NCBI GenBank assembly: GCA_031292625.1
Contig: JARLGU010000053.1
Span: 248,001-312,000, forward strand
Direction: 5' to 3'
DNA: 64,000 nucleotides
Source of the DNA: Capsulimonadaceae bacterium
Lineage (GTDB): Bacteria; Armatimonadota; Armatimonadia; Armatimonadales; Capsulimonadaceae
Each line of letters begins with the position of its first letter. The stretch's first letter is position 1. The translations under genes were made by a program, and so were the position numbers. A model generated the notes under the pieces. It did not search any database and was not told where the DNA came from. It saw only the letters and a list, made by a program, of their open reading frames with translations. This document shows, in pieces, positions 26,316 to 35,399 of this stretch.

Positions 26316-28130
26316 CTAGAACTCATCGTACATGCTTGCCGCGTCGCTTAGCCTGAGCGCGGGCTTCGACGACGGGCGGGCGTGACCGTGTGATATGCTC
26401 GCCTTGCCATGCGTCCCCGTAGCCAGTTCGCGGACTTGCTGCGCCGCCGGAGCCTGCGCGACGGAAGCAAGAGACGAGTCCACCTTGAAGCGGCGAACTT
26501 GATCCCGCAAATGCAGCGCTTGCTCGGACATCGTCTGGCTGGCCGCCGTCGCCTCCTCGACAAGCGCCGCGTTCTGCTGCGTAATTTCGTCCATTGAGAT
26601 TACGGCCTTGTTTACCTGCTCGATCCCGGCCGACTGCTCCTGGGCGGCGGCAGAGATTCCGGCAATGATCTCGGCAACCTTATCGACGGAGGCGACGATC
26701 TCCGTTAGCTGCTCGCCGCTTTTATTGACAAGCTTGGTGCCTTCTTCGACCTTCCGGGCGCTGTCCTGCACGAGCGTCTTAATCTCCTTGGCGGCTGTCG
26801 AGCTCCTGCCCGCCAGGTTCCGCACTTCGCCGGCTACGACCGCGAAGCCTCGTCCCTGTTCGCCAACCCGCGCAGCCTCGACGGCGGCATTGAGCGCCAA
26901 CAGGTTCGTCTGAAAGGCGATCTCGTCTATCACGGAAACGATCTCCGTGATGCTCCGGCTGGCCTGGCCAATTTCGGCCATCGCGGCCACCGCGCTGCTT
27001 ACGATTGCGCCTCCGCTCTGTGCGACGACGCTCGCTTCCGAAGCGATCCGATTGGCGTCGCGCGCATGTTCGGCGCTCTGCTTCACGATGCTGGTCATCT
27101 CCTCCATGCTCGCGGCAGTCTCTTCGAGACTCGACGCCTGCTCGGATGTCCGGGCCGACAAATCGTCGTTTCCGGTTGCAACCTCGGCCGATGAGGACGC
27201 AATTGCTTCGGCCGAATTGGCTACGCTGCCGATCAGGGTTGAGAGAGCCGACTGCGCATCGCGGAAGTCCCCGATTGTTCTCTGAGCCTGGCCGACCATT
27301 GAATTTACGGTCGTCGCCAATTCGCCGAACTCGTCCTTGGATCGCACATCTATCGGCGTGGTTCCAGTGGTAATCTTCGTCGTAAGGTCGCCCTGAGCCG
27401 CATCGCGGACCGCCGCGGCAAGGTTAGTCAGGCAGATCCCGTCAAGCGACTTCATGCGGCTTGCGACTTCCGACAGGTTCCGCAAAATGTATCGGGTGAT
27501 CGCCAGGCCGATTCCAGCGCAGAAGATCACGAGCGCCAGGAGTATTGCGACCATGGTAGCGCGAGCGGCAACAAAGGTTGCTTGAGATTGCCTGGCGAGT
27601 TGTTGCCCGTGCGCTTTGTTCCATTCCATCATCGTATCAGAGAGATCTCGCACGGCATTGGATGCGGACTGCGAATCAGCGTTGATCGCTTTGTCTCCAA
27701 GCGCCGCATTATTCGTCCAGGCGGCTTTGATGATCTCGTCTTGGAACGAGCGAACTTGAGCCCAGTCATCCCCGAGCTGTTTGGCATTCTGCTTGTCTTC
27801 AACATCCGTCGCAAGCTTAGAGTAAGCCTGCAGGTCTTCGTCCACTTTCACGCCATACGCCTGCGTCTGGTCAATCATCTTGCCGATCGTCGGTTTGTCC
27901 TGCGCAACAATAGCCCGAAGCTCTGAGATGCGATACTGCTTGTAATCGTTAACAAGCTTCGCTAACGTCTGGCTGTTCGCCAGCGACTCGTTTACGATTT
28001 GGCTGCCTGAGTTGTTCAGGGCGGCCATCCGATTGATCGACACAACGCCCGCCACGACCGAGAATGCGACGCATGCGCCGAATGCAAGTACGAGCTTTTG
28101 AGCTACCTTAAGGTTGATGAGCCACGCCAT
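26316..28130 (-). CDS. Methyl-accepting chemotaxis protein
   Basis: 604 residues with GAAGGAGA before the ATG. Order: an N-terminal transmembrane helix (~10-32), a periplasmic four-helix-bundle ligand domain (~35-190, 4HB_MCP type), a second transmembrane helix (~192-215), HAMP (~215-290), and the cytoplasmic signalling domain. The hairpin tip reads [40 protein letters not shown], which binds CheA/CheW; that is a family trait. The C-terminal tail is Ala/Lys/Ser-rich with no CheR-binding pentapeptide that I can recognise. No che genes are near. The ligand is unknown. Confidence 0.96.
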   Translation of the reverse strand: MAWLINLKVAQKLVLAFGACVAFSVVAGVVSINRMAALNNSGSQIVNESLANSQTLAKLVNDYKQYRISELRAIVAQDKPTIGKMIDQTQAYGVKVDEDLQAYSKLATDVEDKQNAKQLGDDWAQVRSFQDEIIKAAWTNNAALGDKAINADSQSASNAVRDLSDTMMEWNKAHGQQLARQSQATFVAARATMVAILLALVIFCAGIGLAITRYILRNLSEVASRMKSLDGICLTNLAAAVRDAAQGDLTTKITTGTTPIDVRSKDEFGELATTVNSMVGQAQRTIGDFRDAQSALSTLIGSVANSAEAIASSSAEVATGNDDLSARTSEQASSLEETAASMEEMTSIVKQSAEHARDANRIASEASVVAQSGGAIVSSAVAAMAEIGQASRSITEIVSVIDEIAFQTNLLALNAAVEAARVGEQGRGFAVVAGEVRNLAGRSSTAAKEIKTLVQDSARKVEEGTKLVNKSGEQLTEIVASVDKVAEIIAGISAAAQEQSAGIEQVNKAVISMDEITQQNAALVEEATAASQTMSEQALHLRDQVRRFKVDSSLASVAQAPAAQQVRELATGTHGKASISHGHARPSSKPALRLSDAASMYDEF

Positions 28131-28310
28131 TTCTAATGATCTCCTTCTCCGCCTTGATTTGAAACCGTCTCACTCCAGGGGGCGCACCAGTCTTACTCAA
28201 ATAAGAGGATGCCTGCCACACAGACGAATAATAGTTGTTAGCAAAATCCAGTTCCGCTTAGTTGGCATATTGAGAATATTCTGGTATTTTGGCGAGTTTC
28301 TTGTAGAGCC

Positions 28311-28997
28311 CTATTTCGCGGCGTCTCTTGCCATTTTTATCTCTCGCGCAAGTGGTCGCCTCGCTTGTTCACGAATCCGGTTTACGAGTTGCTTGGAGAT
28401 GCCCATTTGCCGCCCTGCCTCTAGCAAACCCTCCCCATCGTAAAGACGCTCGAGCACCGCGCAATTTCGAGCGGCGCTCCGTCCGGTTTGGGAGTCGAGG
28501 ACGACCCTGAGCAGACGCCTTCCCTCGATCTCGCCCAAAACCGTCTCTTCGATGCTCCGCTCTGCAAGGTCGCCAAGAGCCTGGGCGTCCTCTTGCGGCA
28601 AGGCGTTCAAGGAGACGTTCTCCTCCGACCAATCCCGCTTTTGCCGTCTCGCGAATCGGCACATATGTTCGCATTCCCTGCGCACGCCATACCAAATGTA
28701 CGTCGTCAGCCGGGCATTGCGCGAGGGATCGAATTGCCGGATCGCACTCATCGCGCCGATAACCGCAACCGCATAGACATCCTCGTGCTCGTGCCCCGGG
28801 ATCCGCCAGGCAGCCGCGCATCGACGGATCCAACGCTCGTGACGCATAAGCAGCGTTGAGAGCGCGCGCTGATCTCCCGCCTGCGCCAACCGGCAAACCG
28901 CTGCGTCGGGCAACAGGTTGTAACGCGGCCGCGCCCCGCCTTCGCCTTCCTGTTCCGCACGCACCGATTCCTGTAACGCCGCATCGTCATTTTCCAT
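28311..28997 (-). CDS. Sigma-70 family RNA polymerase sigma factor
   Basis: About 228 residues from the ATG at 28997 (GAGGAGGA upstream). An in-frame start 12 codons earlier lacks a site. Region 2 is visible (YAVAVIGAMSAIRQFDPSRNARLTTYIW), followed by a basic stretch RFARRQKR. Region 4 has a helix-turn-helix GISKQLVNRIREQARRPL. The protein lacks regions 1 and 3 of housekeeping factors, so it is an alternative sigma factor. No anti-sigma gene is adjacent. Its regulon is unknown. Confidence 0.85.
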   Translation of the reverse strand: MENDDAALQESVRAEQEGEGGARPRYNLLPDAAVCRLAQAGDQRALSTLLMRHERWIRRCAAAWRIPGHEHEDVYAVAVIGAMSAIRQFDPSRNARLTTYIWYGVRRECEHMCRFARRQKRDWSEENVSLNALPQEDAQALGDLAERSIEETVLGEIEGRRLLRVVLDSQTGRSAARNCAVLERLYDGEGLLEAGRQMGISKQLVNRIREQARRPLAREIKMARDAAK

Positions 28998-29042
28998 CAC
29001 AATCCTCCTCGCCAACCAAACCGCCGGCAGCACGAAAACTGC

Positions 29043-29071
29043 TGGACAGGATAATCAACATCTGGTATAAT
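29043..29071 (+). promoter_or_regulatory. Promoter of the XRE/ImmA-like unit
   Basis: TGGACA (29043-29048), 17-bp spacer, perfect TATAAT (29066-29071) on the plus strand, 120 bp before the XRE gene. The leader is AT-rich. Confidence 0.65.
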
Positions 29072-29191
29072 ACGTACAGACGTTCGATATAGATATTGCT
29101 AATATACCCGTCAGCAAGACAAATGTTCAATTATTTAGCTAATATTTAAAATATCAATCATGAAGATCAAGAAATTGTTCACAATAATTAT

Positions 29192-29677
29192 ATGATGCCG
29201 CCACGCAAGGACAACCCGGAAGGAGAGATTCCTGAGTTCGCGCGGTTGGTGCGCGAGGCGATGACGCCTGTGGACGAGTTTGGCGTCGCTGGCCGCCGAA
29301 TGACCGCGCGGACGGCGGCTCGGATCACCGGCATTAGCCTTGGCACGATCAACTCCATGGCGCACGGCGTCCGGCCAAAGGCGAGCCTGCTGATCAAGTT
29401 CGCCGGCGCGCTCGGGGCGCCAGCGACGCCGTTGCTTGCCGCAGCCGGATACCTTCCAGAGGCGCCGCTAGCGGAGATCAAACCCGCCGCGGAAGACGCG
29501 ATTTCGATAACGGATCCGGACGAGGCGAAGATCGTCGCGCGCTATAGAAACCTCCCGCCGGATCGAAAGCGCATGGCTAGGCGCCTGCTTTCGGCCCTAG
29601 AAGCGGACGACAACAGCTTCGACGGCTACGACGAGGGCGAGGGCGACCCGCCGCCGCCATCGACGCGCCGTGCATAG
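29192..29677 (+). CDS. XRE-type helix-turn-helix regulator
   Basis: 161 residues. Residues ~36-85 carry a Cro/C1-type helix-turn-helix (MTARTAARITGISLGTINSM, SLLIKFAGALG). The C-terminal half is helical, then acidic with a Pro-rich tail. No ribosome site is evident before the ATG-ATG. It is followed after 10 bp by an ImmA/IrrE-like gene, the usual arrangement of a repressor with the peptidase-like partner that inactivates it, or of a toxin-antitoxin-like unit. Confidence 0.75.
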   Translation: MMPPRKDNPEGEIPEFARLVREAMTPVDEFGVAGRRMTARTAARITGISLGTINSMAHGVRPKASLLIKFAGALGAPATPLLAAAGYLPEAPLAEIKPAAEDAISITDPDEAKIVARYRNLPPDRKRMARRLLSALEADDNSFDGYDEGEGDPPPPSTRRA

Positions 29678-29687
29678 AGGGAGCCGC

Positions 29688-30284
29688 ATGAGTCGACGTA
29701 CACAATCCAATCGCCCAGCTTGCACATCGGATGGAAGCAGCGATCCGACCGGCTTAACAGCCTATTGCGCCCATAGAATCGCGGAAACGATTATCGCGCG
29801 AAGCGGCAGCCGTCGCTTCGCGACGACTGACGCTCTGCGGCAATGGATCCGCCTGGAATTTGGCGTGCGAATTCGCGCTGAAAAGGTGGATGTCGCCGAA
29901 ACGGGCCGCCTGGAGCGTTCCGATCGCGATGGCGCGCTGGAGATTGTGTTTAATGTCGCGCAGCGGCCAAAGCGGCAAATGCGCATTCTGATTCACGAGC
30001 TAGCCGAGTGGATCTGCTTCACGCGATCGGGAGTCGCCGACGAAATCCAACCGCTGAAAGCGCTGCCTGACGCCCTGCCCGCCAATTTCCGTCACGATGT
30101 CGCCGTTGAGGTCGAAGAGCGGGTCGCGCGCATCTGGCAAATCGATGACTACGCGAGCAGCTTCAGCGTCTACGATCGCCTGCGAATCGCGTCGCCCTAC
30201 GGCGCATGCCCCGCGAAGTACACACTCGGCGACGGACAGCCGGAAGCGGAATGCGCCGATCCGCTCGAGGACGCTTGTCTGTAG
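29688..30284 (+). CDS. ImmA/IrrE-like protein with altered metal motif
   Basis: 198 residues from the ATG at 29688 (GAGGGAG upstream). The N-terminal half looks like an ImmA/IrrE fold (RQWIRLEFGVRIRAEKVDV). The expected zinc motif HExxH reads HELAE (in ILIHELAEWICF), so the second ligand His is a Glu and normal zinc proteolysis is doubtful. The C-terminal half has EVEERVARIW and a Cys-containing end. Paired with the XRE gene immediately upstream, it may sense a signal and relieve repression; this is inference. Followed at once by repeat family 1 copy C. Confidence 0.6.
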   Translation: MSRRTQSNRPACTSDGSSDPTGLTAYCAHRIAETIIARSGSRRFATTDALRQWIRLEFGVRIRAEKVDVAETGRLERSDRDGALEIVFNVAQRPKRQMRILIHELAEWICFTRSGVADEIQPLKALPDALPANFRHDVAVEVEERVARIWQIDDYASSFSVYDRLRIASPYGACPAKYTLGDGQPEAECADPLEDACL

Positions 30285-30290
30285 TTAAAA

Positions 30291-30524
30291 GCGCGCGTAG
30301 TAAAATCAAGATGCTATGTAAGACGGCTTCGTCGATCGCCGTTGTGATTGCGGCGCGGGCGAGACCGGTCCGTGACCGGCGGACCTCAGCTACAAACGCC
30401 GTACGCGTGTCGACGCGGCTTCGTAGATCGCCGCCGTGAACGAGGCGCGCGCAAAAAAATGCCCCGGCGGCACGAGCCATCCTGAATCCTGTCCTCGGTA
30501 TGCCCATTCGTTACACAGCCTGTT
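30291..30524. repeat. Dispersed repeat family 1, copy C (rearranged)
   Basis: Its left end is TGTAAGACGGCT and its right end is GCCCCGGCGGCACGAGCCATCC. The usual left-centre segment is replaced by a module with GAGACCGGTCCGTGACCGGCGGAC, also found inside the array at 58.6-58.7 kb. It therefore looks like a recombinant or internally deleted copy. The remaining ~110 bp before mutL hold its promoter. Confidence 0.8.
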
Positions 30525-30629
30525 AGCGAACGCCCAAGGCAAAAGTAACCAAACGCAATTCCGGGCGGAAACGCGAATAGGGCCAGGCGAGACGTTTGCC
30601 GCATCCATGTTGACGCGGCTTGTCAAAGG

Positions 30630-30635
30630 TATACT
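30630..30635 (+). promoter_or_regulatory. -10 box of mutL, probably leaderless
   Basis: TATACT ends six bases before the mutL ATG, so transcription should begin at or beside the A of the start codon. TTGACG upstream is only 14 bp away, short for a -35 spacing. No ribosome site is present. Confidence 0.45.
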
Positions 30636-30641
30636 AGCACG

Positions 30642-32543
30642 ATGGACGACCTGACATCCAATATTCGGATACTCGACGACAACACGGCCAACCAGATTGC
30701 GGCGGGCGAAGTAGTAGAGCGGCCGGCGTCAGTCGTCAAAGAGCTCGTCGAAAATGCGATCGATTCGGGAGCACACGCAATTTCCGTGGAGCTCGAAGAC
30801 GCCGGCAAGGCGCTGATCCGGGTAACCGACGACGGCATCGGAATGTCTCAAGCCGATATCGTGATCGCGCTGCAACGCCACGCAACGTCCAAAATCCGCA
30901 CGGCCGGCGATTTGTTCGCCATACGGACGATGGGGTTTCGCGGCGAGGCGCTTCCGAGCATCGCCTCTGTCGCCGATGTGACCATCGTCTCGCGCCCACA
31001 GTCCGCCCCGCTCGATGAGCCCGGCGCGAGCGTGCACGTCGCCGGCGGCAGCGTGGACGAAGTTGCGCAGGTTGGGGTCCGTTCGGGCACCAGCATCACG
31101 GTCGAAAATCTGTTTTACAATGTCCCGGCGCGTCTCAAGTTTCTAAAGTCCAACTCCACGGAGTTGAGCCACATCACGGAGATGGTGCAAAGGTTCGCGT
31201 TGGCGCAGCCGGAGATCGCCTTCAGCCTGGTCAACATGGGACACGAGATCTTCGCGAGCCGCGGTTCCGGATCGCTGCTGGACGCTTGCGTCCAGGTGTA
31301 CGGGCGCGATCAGGCGCGCAACCTTGTGCCGATGGATCTGGATCGAGGCGAACTGCGGGTTGCCGGTTTTGTCGCAACGCCGGTCGCGCTCCGTCCGACG
31401 CGGACTGGCCAGCATACGTTCGTCAACCGGCGGTTCGTGCGCGACCGGGCGGTAATGCGGGCGATCGATGAAGGCTACTCGTCGGTCCAGACGATTCACG
31501 GAGGCAAGCATCCGCCGATCGTCCTGATGATCGACATCGATCCCGCCCTGGTCGACGTCAACGTCTCCCCTACAAAAACCGAGGTGCGCTTTACGCGGGA
31601 CCGCGACGTCTTTTCGGCGGTCTATCACGCCATCGCCGACGCGCTCGTTCAGCGCGGCGGGCTCGTGCCAAGCATCGAAACGCGCTGGACGACCGGCGGG
31701 CAAACGACGCCAGAGCCGGCTCAGCCGGAATTGATGGCCTTTCCATCTCACCCGCCGGCCACGGTCCAGCGAACTTCATCGGACACCTGGAGCCCCGGTC
31801 CATCCTCCTACGAGCGACCACTTCGGCCGTCTCCCGGCGATCCGGCGGCGTTCCGGCAGGAAGTCCAAGAGCGCGCCGGAATTGCGCCCGCCATTGACGA
31901 CCCGTTCGCGTCGGAAATTCCAAACGCTCCCGATCCGCCTCGGGAAAGCGTCCCGCACCGATCGGAGCTAACCAGCCTGCGCGTGCTCGCGCAGACGCGC
32001 AACATGTACATCGTGGCGCAAACGGAAAAATCGTTGTGCATCATCGACCAGCATATCGCGCATGAGCGCGTTCTTTACGAGCAACTTCTGAAGGGACACG
32101 CGGCGCAATCCCTCGCGCTGCAGCACCTGATTATTCCGATCACGCTCGAGCTCGGAAAGCGCGAAGCAATGGTCATCAACGGCAGGCTCGACGAGATCCG
32201 CAAGGCCGGGTTCGACCTCGAGCCGTTCGGAGGCGATTCGTTTCTCGTTCGCTCCGTGCCTGCCCAGATCGCCAATAAGAATCCGGAGAAAGTGGTCCGT
32301 GAAATTATCGATGAGATCGTCGAAAAGTCGGCATCGCGCAAGCTGCTTGTCCCGGCCGAGGAGGTGCTCATCACCGCGTCGTGCAAAATGGCGGTGAAAG
32401 CCGGCGACCCCATGACATTCGACGAAATGCACGCTCTCGTCGCCGCGCTGCTCGCCTGCGACAACCCGTATACGTGTCCGCACGGACGCCCGATCATCGT
32501 CGAGATGAGCAACGACGACCTGGACCGAAAGTTCGGCCGCTAG
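30642..32543 (+). CDS. mutL: DNA mismatch repair protein MutL
   Basis: 633 residues. The GHKL ATPase domain has ENAIDSGA, DDGIGM, and RGEALPSI near residues 37-105. A Pro/Ser-rich linker (~350-440) follows. The C-terminal dimerisation domain carries the endonuclease motif DQHIAHERVLYE (~469), ACKMAVKAGD, and CPHGRP near the end. MutL therefore belongs to the nicking type used in bacteria without MutH. It acts with MutS, not encoded here. The gene probably starts from a leaderless transcript and is followed by a DUF2227 gene 66 bp downstream. Confidence 0.97.
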   Translation: MDDLTSNIRILDDNTANQIAAGEVVERPASVVKELVENAIDSGAHAISVELEDAGKALIRVTDDGIGMSQADIVIALQRHATSKIRTAGDLFAIRTMGFRGEALPSIASVADVTIVSRPQSAPLDEPGASVHVAGGSVDEVAQVGVRSGTSITVENLFYNVPARLKFLKSNSTELSHITEMVQRFALAQPEIAFSLVNMGHEIFASRGSGSLLDACVQVYGRDQARNLVPMDLDRGELRVAGFVATPVALRPTRTGQHTFVNRRFVRDRAVMRAIDEGYSSVQTIHGGKHPPIVLMIDIDPALVDVNVSPTKTEVRFTRDRDVFSAVYHAIADALVQRGGLVPSIETRWTTGGQTTPEPAQPELMAFPSHPPATVQRTSSDTWSPGPSSYERPLRPSPGDPAAFRQEVQERAGIAPAIDDPFASEIPNAPDPPRESVPHRSELTSLRVLAQTRNMYIVAQTEKSLCIIDQHIAHERVLYEQLLKGHAAQSLALQHLIIPITLELGKREAMVINGRLDEIRKAGFDLEPFGGDSFLVRSVPAQIANKNPEKVVREIIDEIVEKSASRKLLVPAEEVLITASCKMAVKAGDPMTFDEMHALVAALLACDNPYTCPHGRPIIVEMSNDDLDRKFGR

Positions 32544-32609
32544 AAGCTGGAAGAGCGTTTGCCGCGTGGGCTTGCCTTCCAGGCGCGGGCGCGCTTTCCG
32601 CTTACCCAT

Positions 32610-33125
32610 ATGCCGTCCGGTAAAGTACACGACAAAATTACCGTCGCCACCGCCGCGCTCGCCGCTCCGGCCGTATGGCTGCTTACGCCGTCGCACGATC
32701 CACTGACTTCGTGTGCGGCCGTGGCGGGATATGTCTTTGGCGGCCTATGGATGAGCGACGATCTGGACACGCACAGCGTCGCGTACAAGCGCTGGGGGGC
32801 ATTGCGCATCCTCTGGTGGCCGTACAAGAAGCTCGTGCCTCACCGTTCATGGATCTCCCACGGGCTCGGCGTCGGACCACTTCTGCGTGTCGCCTACTTT
32901 ACGCTCGCCCTGTACGTTGCGGCGCATGCTCTTCTTGGAATTATTAACACATGGATTATCCCGCTCAACCGCGACGATGTCCTGCGCCAAGCGGCCATTT
33001 GGCTCCTGGCCGTCCTGAGCCGCCACCAATCCCTCGCCGCCTGGGCCCTGGGCGGCCTGATCGCCGCTGGCATCGCGCACGGCGCCTTGGACAGGGCGGT
33101 TTCCACGGCTAAGAAGCTCTGGTGA
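32610..33125 (+). CDS. DUF2227 putative metal-binding membrane protein
   Basis: 171 residues from the ATG at 32610. The N-terminus has MPSGKVHDKIT, and the interior has GGLWMSDDLDTHS, YKRWG, PHRSWISHG, the His/Asp pattern of DUF2227 (putative metal-binding, related to membrane YdjM/LexA-regulated hydrolase-like proteins). Three or four hydrophobic segments (~12-30, ~38-52, ~90-112, ~128-160) suggest an integral membrane protein. Its function is not known. It lies 66 bp after mutL in the same direction but may be unrelated. Confidence 0.8.
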   Translation: MPSGKVHDKITVATAALAAPAVWLLTPSHDPLTSCAAVAGYVFGGLWMSDDLDTHSVAYKRWGALRILWWPYKKLVPHRSWISHGLGVGPLLRVAYFTLALYVAAHALLGIINTWIIPLNRDDVLRQAAIWLLAVLSRHQSLAAWALGGLIAAGIAHGALDRAVSTAKKLW

Positions 33126-33274
33126 CGACGGGGATGCGGCGCTTCGTAATCGCTCTGCCTTAGCACGCCGCCGTCCTGTTGGCGGGGAAGAGAGCAGCCT
33201 GATCGTAGAGCATGCCGGAGCGCTGCCATCTCATGCAGTCTCGCACAAGTTACGCATTCGCTGCGAATTTACGC

Positions 33275-33303
33275 TTGACAACCGCAGGCAGGCGTGTTAT
33301 GAT
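33275..33303 (+). promoter_or_regulatory. Consensus sigma-70 promoter of Reg3-P6-GH71 operon
   Basis: TTGACA (33275-33280), 17-bp spacer ending GCGTGT, TATGAT (33298-33303). The start codon of Reg3 is 38 bp beyond the -10 box. Confidence 0.85.
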
Positions 33304-33317
33304 CACATGTATATTAA

Positions 33318-33330
33318 ACAGTTCAACTGT
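33318..33330. promoter_or_regulatory. Candidate Reg3 operator
   Basis: ACAGTTCAACTGT is a 5-bp inverted repeat with a 3-bp centre, just downstream of the predicted transcription start. The position suits autorepression by the GntR-LacI regulator encoded next. Confidence 0.5.
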
Positions 33331-33340
33331 ATAGAAACAT

Positions 33341-34543
33341 ATGCCTCCAGTGACCGCGAAACCGAATAAGCAAAAACGAACAGTCGTGGCCTATGCACGA
33401 CTCGCTAGCGATTTACGCACGCAGATCGCCGACGGGCGTCTGGCGCCTGGTTGCCTGATCCCAAGCATTCGCCGCTTGGCGGAGCAAAACGGGGTAGCGA
33501 TCGGGACAGCGCAGCAAGCTGTCAAGGACCTTTTGACCGAAGGTCTTCTTCGAAGCGAAGACCGGCGGGGTCTCTTTGTCGTGGATCACGCGACGGACGG
33601 CAGTCATTCAACCGCAATATCGTCTCCCGCACCCCCTGCGCGGGACCTGCAAGGCGCTCGTATCGGCATAGTAATCGACCATCAGGTTAACTTTTGGGAC
33701 GAACTGGTTGTTCATGGCATGGAGCCGGTGCTGACTCAGTACGGAATGGTTGGTGTGCCATCGTGGCGTCAAGGCGGCTGCGGGGTCGATTTGCCGCTCG
33801 GCGTTCAGGCGGCCCGCTTGCGTGCGGAGGGCTGTGCCGCGGTGCTCATTCTGGCAGTGGTTGTCAGCCAGATCGACATCGACGAGGTGATTCGCGACGC
33901 CGGCGGGATGGATGTCCCGATTGTGTTCGCGACAGGCTTTGATGTTGATCGACCCTTGTGGTTCGCCCACTATGGCAACCGGGATGCTGGATTTCAAGCG
34001 GCGACCCATCTCTTGAAGACCGGGTGGGAAAAGCTGATATTCACCACGAACATCAGCGTTACCTGGGCGATCGACCGCTTGCGGGGGGCGCAGATGGCTG
34101 TCCGCGCCGCTGTCCCGCCGATTGCCGAATTGGCGGTGCTGAACCTGGAGAAGCCAATGCCGGTCCATAGCCCGAGTACGCGTACCTTCTTCCAAGACTG
34201 CGGCGTGGAGGCGGGACATATGCTTCTGGCGCGCCAGGGCGAGTTCGACGGGATCGTCGCGGTCAATGACCGCATGGCGATTGGCATCATGGATGTCATG
34301 GCCGCGGCGGGACGCGTCGCGGGACGCGACTATGGCATTGTTGGGTTCGATAACGTCGACAACGCGGCGATAGAGTACGGTCTGACCAGTCTTCGCCCGC
34401 CGCTCGTCAACTTGGGCGAAGAAGTAGCAAGGCTTTGCGTGGAGTTGCTTCAGGGACAAAGTCAATGCCGTTCGGTACGGCTGCAGTCGCACATCATTGC
34501 GCGCGCGTCGACGCAGCGAATCGCACCGGCAATGGAGGTTTAG
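33341..34543 (+). CDS. GntR-LacI chimeric transcriptional regulator (Reg3)
   Basis: 400 residues. A GntR winged helix occupies ~15-82 (AYARLASDLRTQIADGRLAPG, SIRRLAEQNGVAIGTAQQAV, DRRGLFVV). A LacI-like effector-binding domain follows (~100-395: RIGIVIDHQVNFWDELVVHG, VIRDAGGMDVPIVFATGF, YGIVGFDNVDNAAIEYGLTSLRPP). It is the first gene of an operon with pseudopilin P6 (3 bp downstream) and a GH71-like glycosidase. Gene order implies it senses a sugar, perhaps a product of the glycosidase, and controls the operon. The architecture is of AraR type. Confidence 0.9.
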   Translation: MPPVTAKPNKQKRTVVAYARLASDLRTQIADGRLAPGCLIPSIRRLAEQNGVAIGTAQQAVKDLLTEGLLRSEDRRGLFVVDHATDGSHSTAISSPAPPARDLQGARIGIVIDHQVNFWDELVVHGMEPVLTQYGMVGVPSWRQGGCGVDLPLGVQAARLRAEGCAAVLILAVVVSQIDIDEVIRDAGGMDVPIVFATGFDVDRPLWFAHYGNRDAGFQAATHLLKTGWEKLIFTTNISVTWAIDRLRGAQMAVRAAVPPIAELAVLNLEKPMPVHSPSTRTFFQDCGVEAGHMLLARQGEFDGIVAVNDRMAIGIMDVMAAAGRVAGRDYGIVGFDNVDNAAIEYGLTSLRPPLVNLGEEVARLCVELLQGQSQCRSVRLQSHIIARASTQRIAPAMEV

Positions 34544-34546
34544 GAA

Positions 34547-35377
34547 ATGACAAATAGACGAGATCGTGCGTTCACGCTTATCGAGCTTCTCATAGTTATC
34601 GCGATCATTGCAATACTGGCGGCAATACTCTTTCCCGTATTTCAAACGGCGCGTGAGAAGGCGCGGCAGACGTCGTGCGCAAGCAACGAAAAGCAATTGG
34701 GGCTTGCGTTCACGCAGTATACACAGGATTACGACGAGTGTTTTCCGTTTGGGAACTATCAGTTTTCATCGGGCAGCGCGGAAGGCGCCGGTTGGGGAGG
34801 GATCATGTATCCCTACGTCAAGAGCTTGCAGGTCTTCGCGTGTCCGGATGAAACGTTCGCGGTAAAGAATAAAGCCGATTCTCCGGTTTCATATGCCTAC
34901 AACACGGAGTTGCCGCAATCGTTTGTTTCTCAATTGACGGCCCCCGCAAAGACGGTACTGCTCTGCGAGTGCGCACATTTTGAGGCGAACGTATCCAGCG
35001 CGAGCGATACATCGCCCTTTACCGGGCAAACATCGCCAGCGACGGAGGGACTTTGCTTTTATGTCGCCTACCCGGTCTCGGCCGGCGCGGACTTTGCGAC
35101 GGGAATCCTCGGCGGGCGAGTGGAGACGTCGAGCACTTGCGGATCGTCATACGGCCCCTACTTTGTTGCGACAACCGGTCGTCATTCGTTGGGCTCCAAC
35201 TTTCTCGCAGCGGACGGACATGTCAAGTGGCTACTGGGCAACCTCGTTTCGGGAGGGCAAAAGCCGGAGGCCTTTTTCTGTCCCCAGGGCGGGGTGGCCA
35301 CCGGATGCAACTCCAACGCGCTCTCTGCGGCAGGAACCGGCTATCCGGGATATACGCTCACGTTTTCGATAATTTAA
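34547..35377 (+). CDS. DUF1559-like pseudopilin (P6)
   Basis: 276 residues. It starts 3 bp after the Reg3 stop, with GGAGG and TAGGA inside the end of Reg3, so translation is coupled. The leader is only nine residues (ending DRA) before FTLIELLIV. The helix ends [16 protein letters not shown], with Gln replacing the Ala seen in the other five pilins. The globular part has [15 protein letters not shown] and the C-terminal H-x9-DG is [16 protein letters not shown]. It is followed after 22 bp by the glycosidase, so the pilin, sensor and enzyme are expressed together. Confidence 0.92.
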   Translation: MTNRRDRAFTLIELLIVIAIIAILAAILFPVFQTAREKARQTSCASNEKQLGLAFTQYTQDYDECFPFGNYQFSSGSAEGAGWGGIMYPYVKSLQVFACPDETFAVKNKADSPVSYAYNTELPQSFVSQLTAPAKTVLLCECAHFEANVSSASDTSPFTGQTSPATEGLCFYVAYPVSAGADFATGILGGRVETSSTCGSSYGPYFVATTGRHSLGSNFLAADGHVKWLLGNLVSGGQKPEAFFCPQGGVATGCNSNALSAAGTGYPGYTLTFSII

Positions 35378-35399
35378 CCACGGGCAAAGCGGCAATTCA

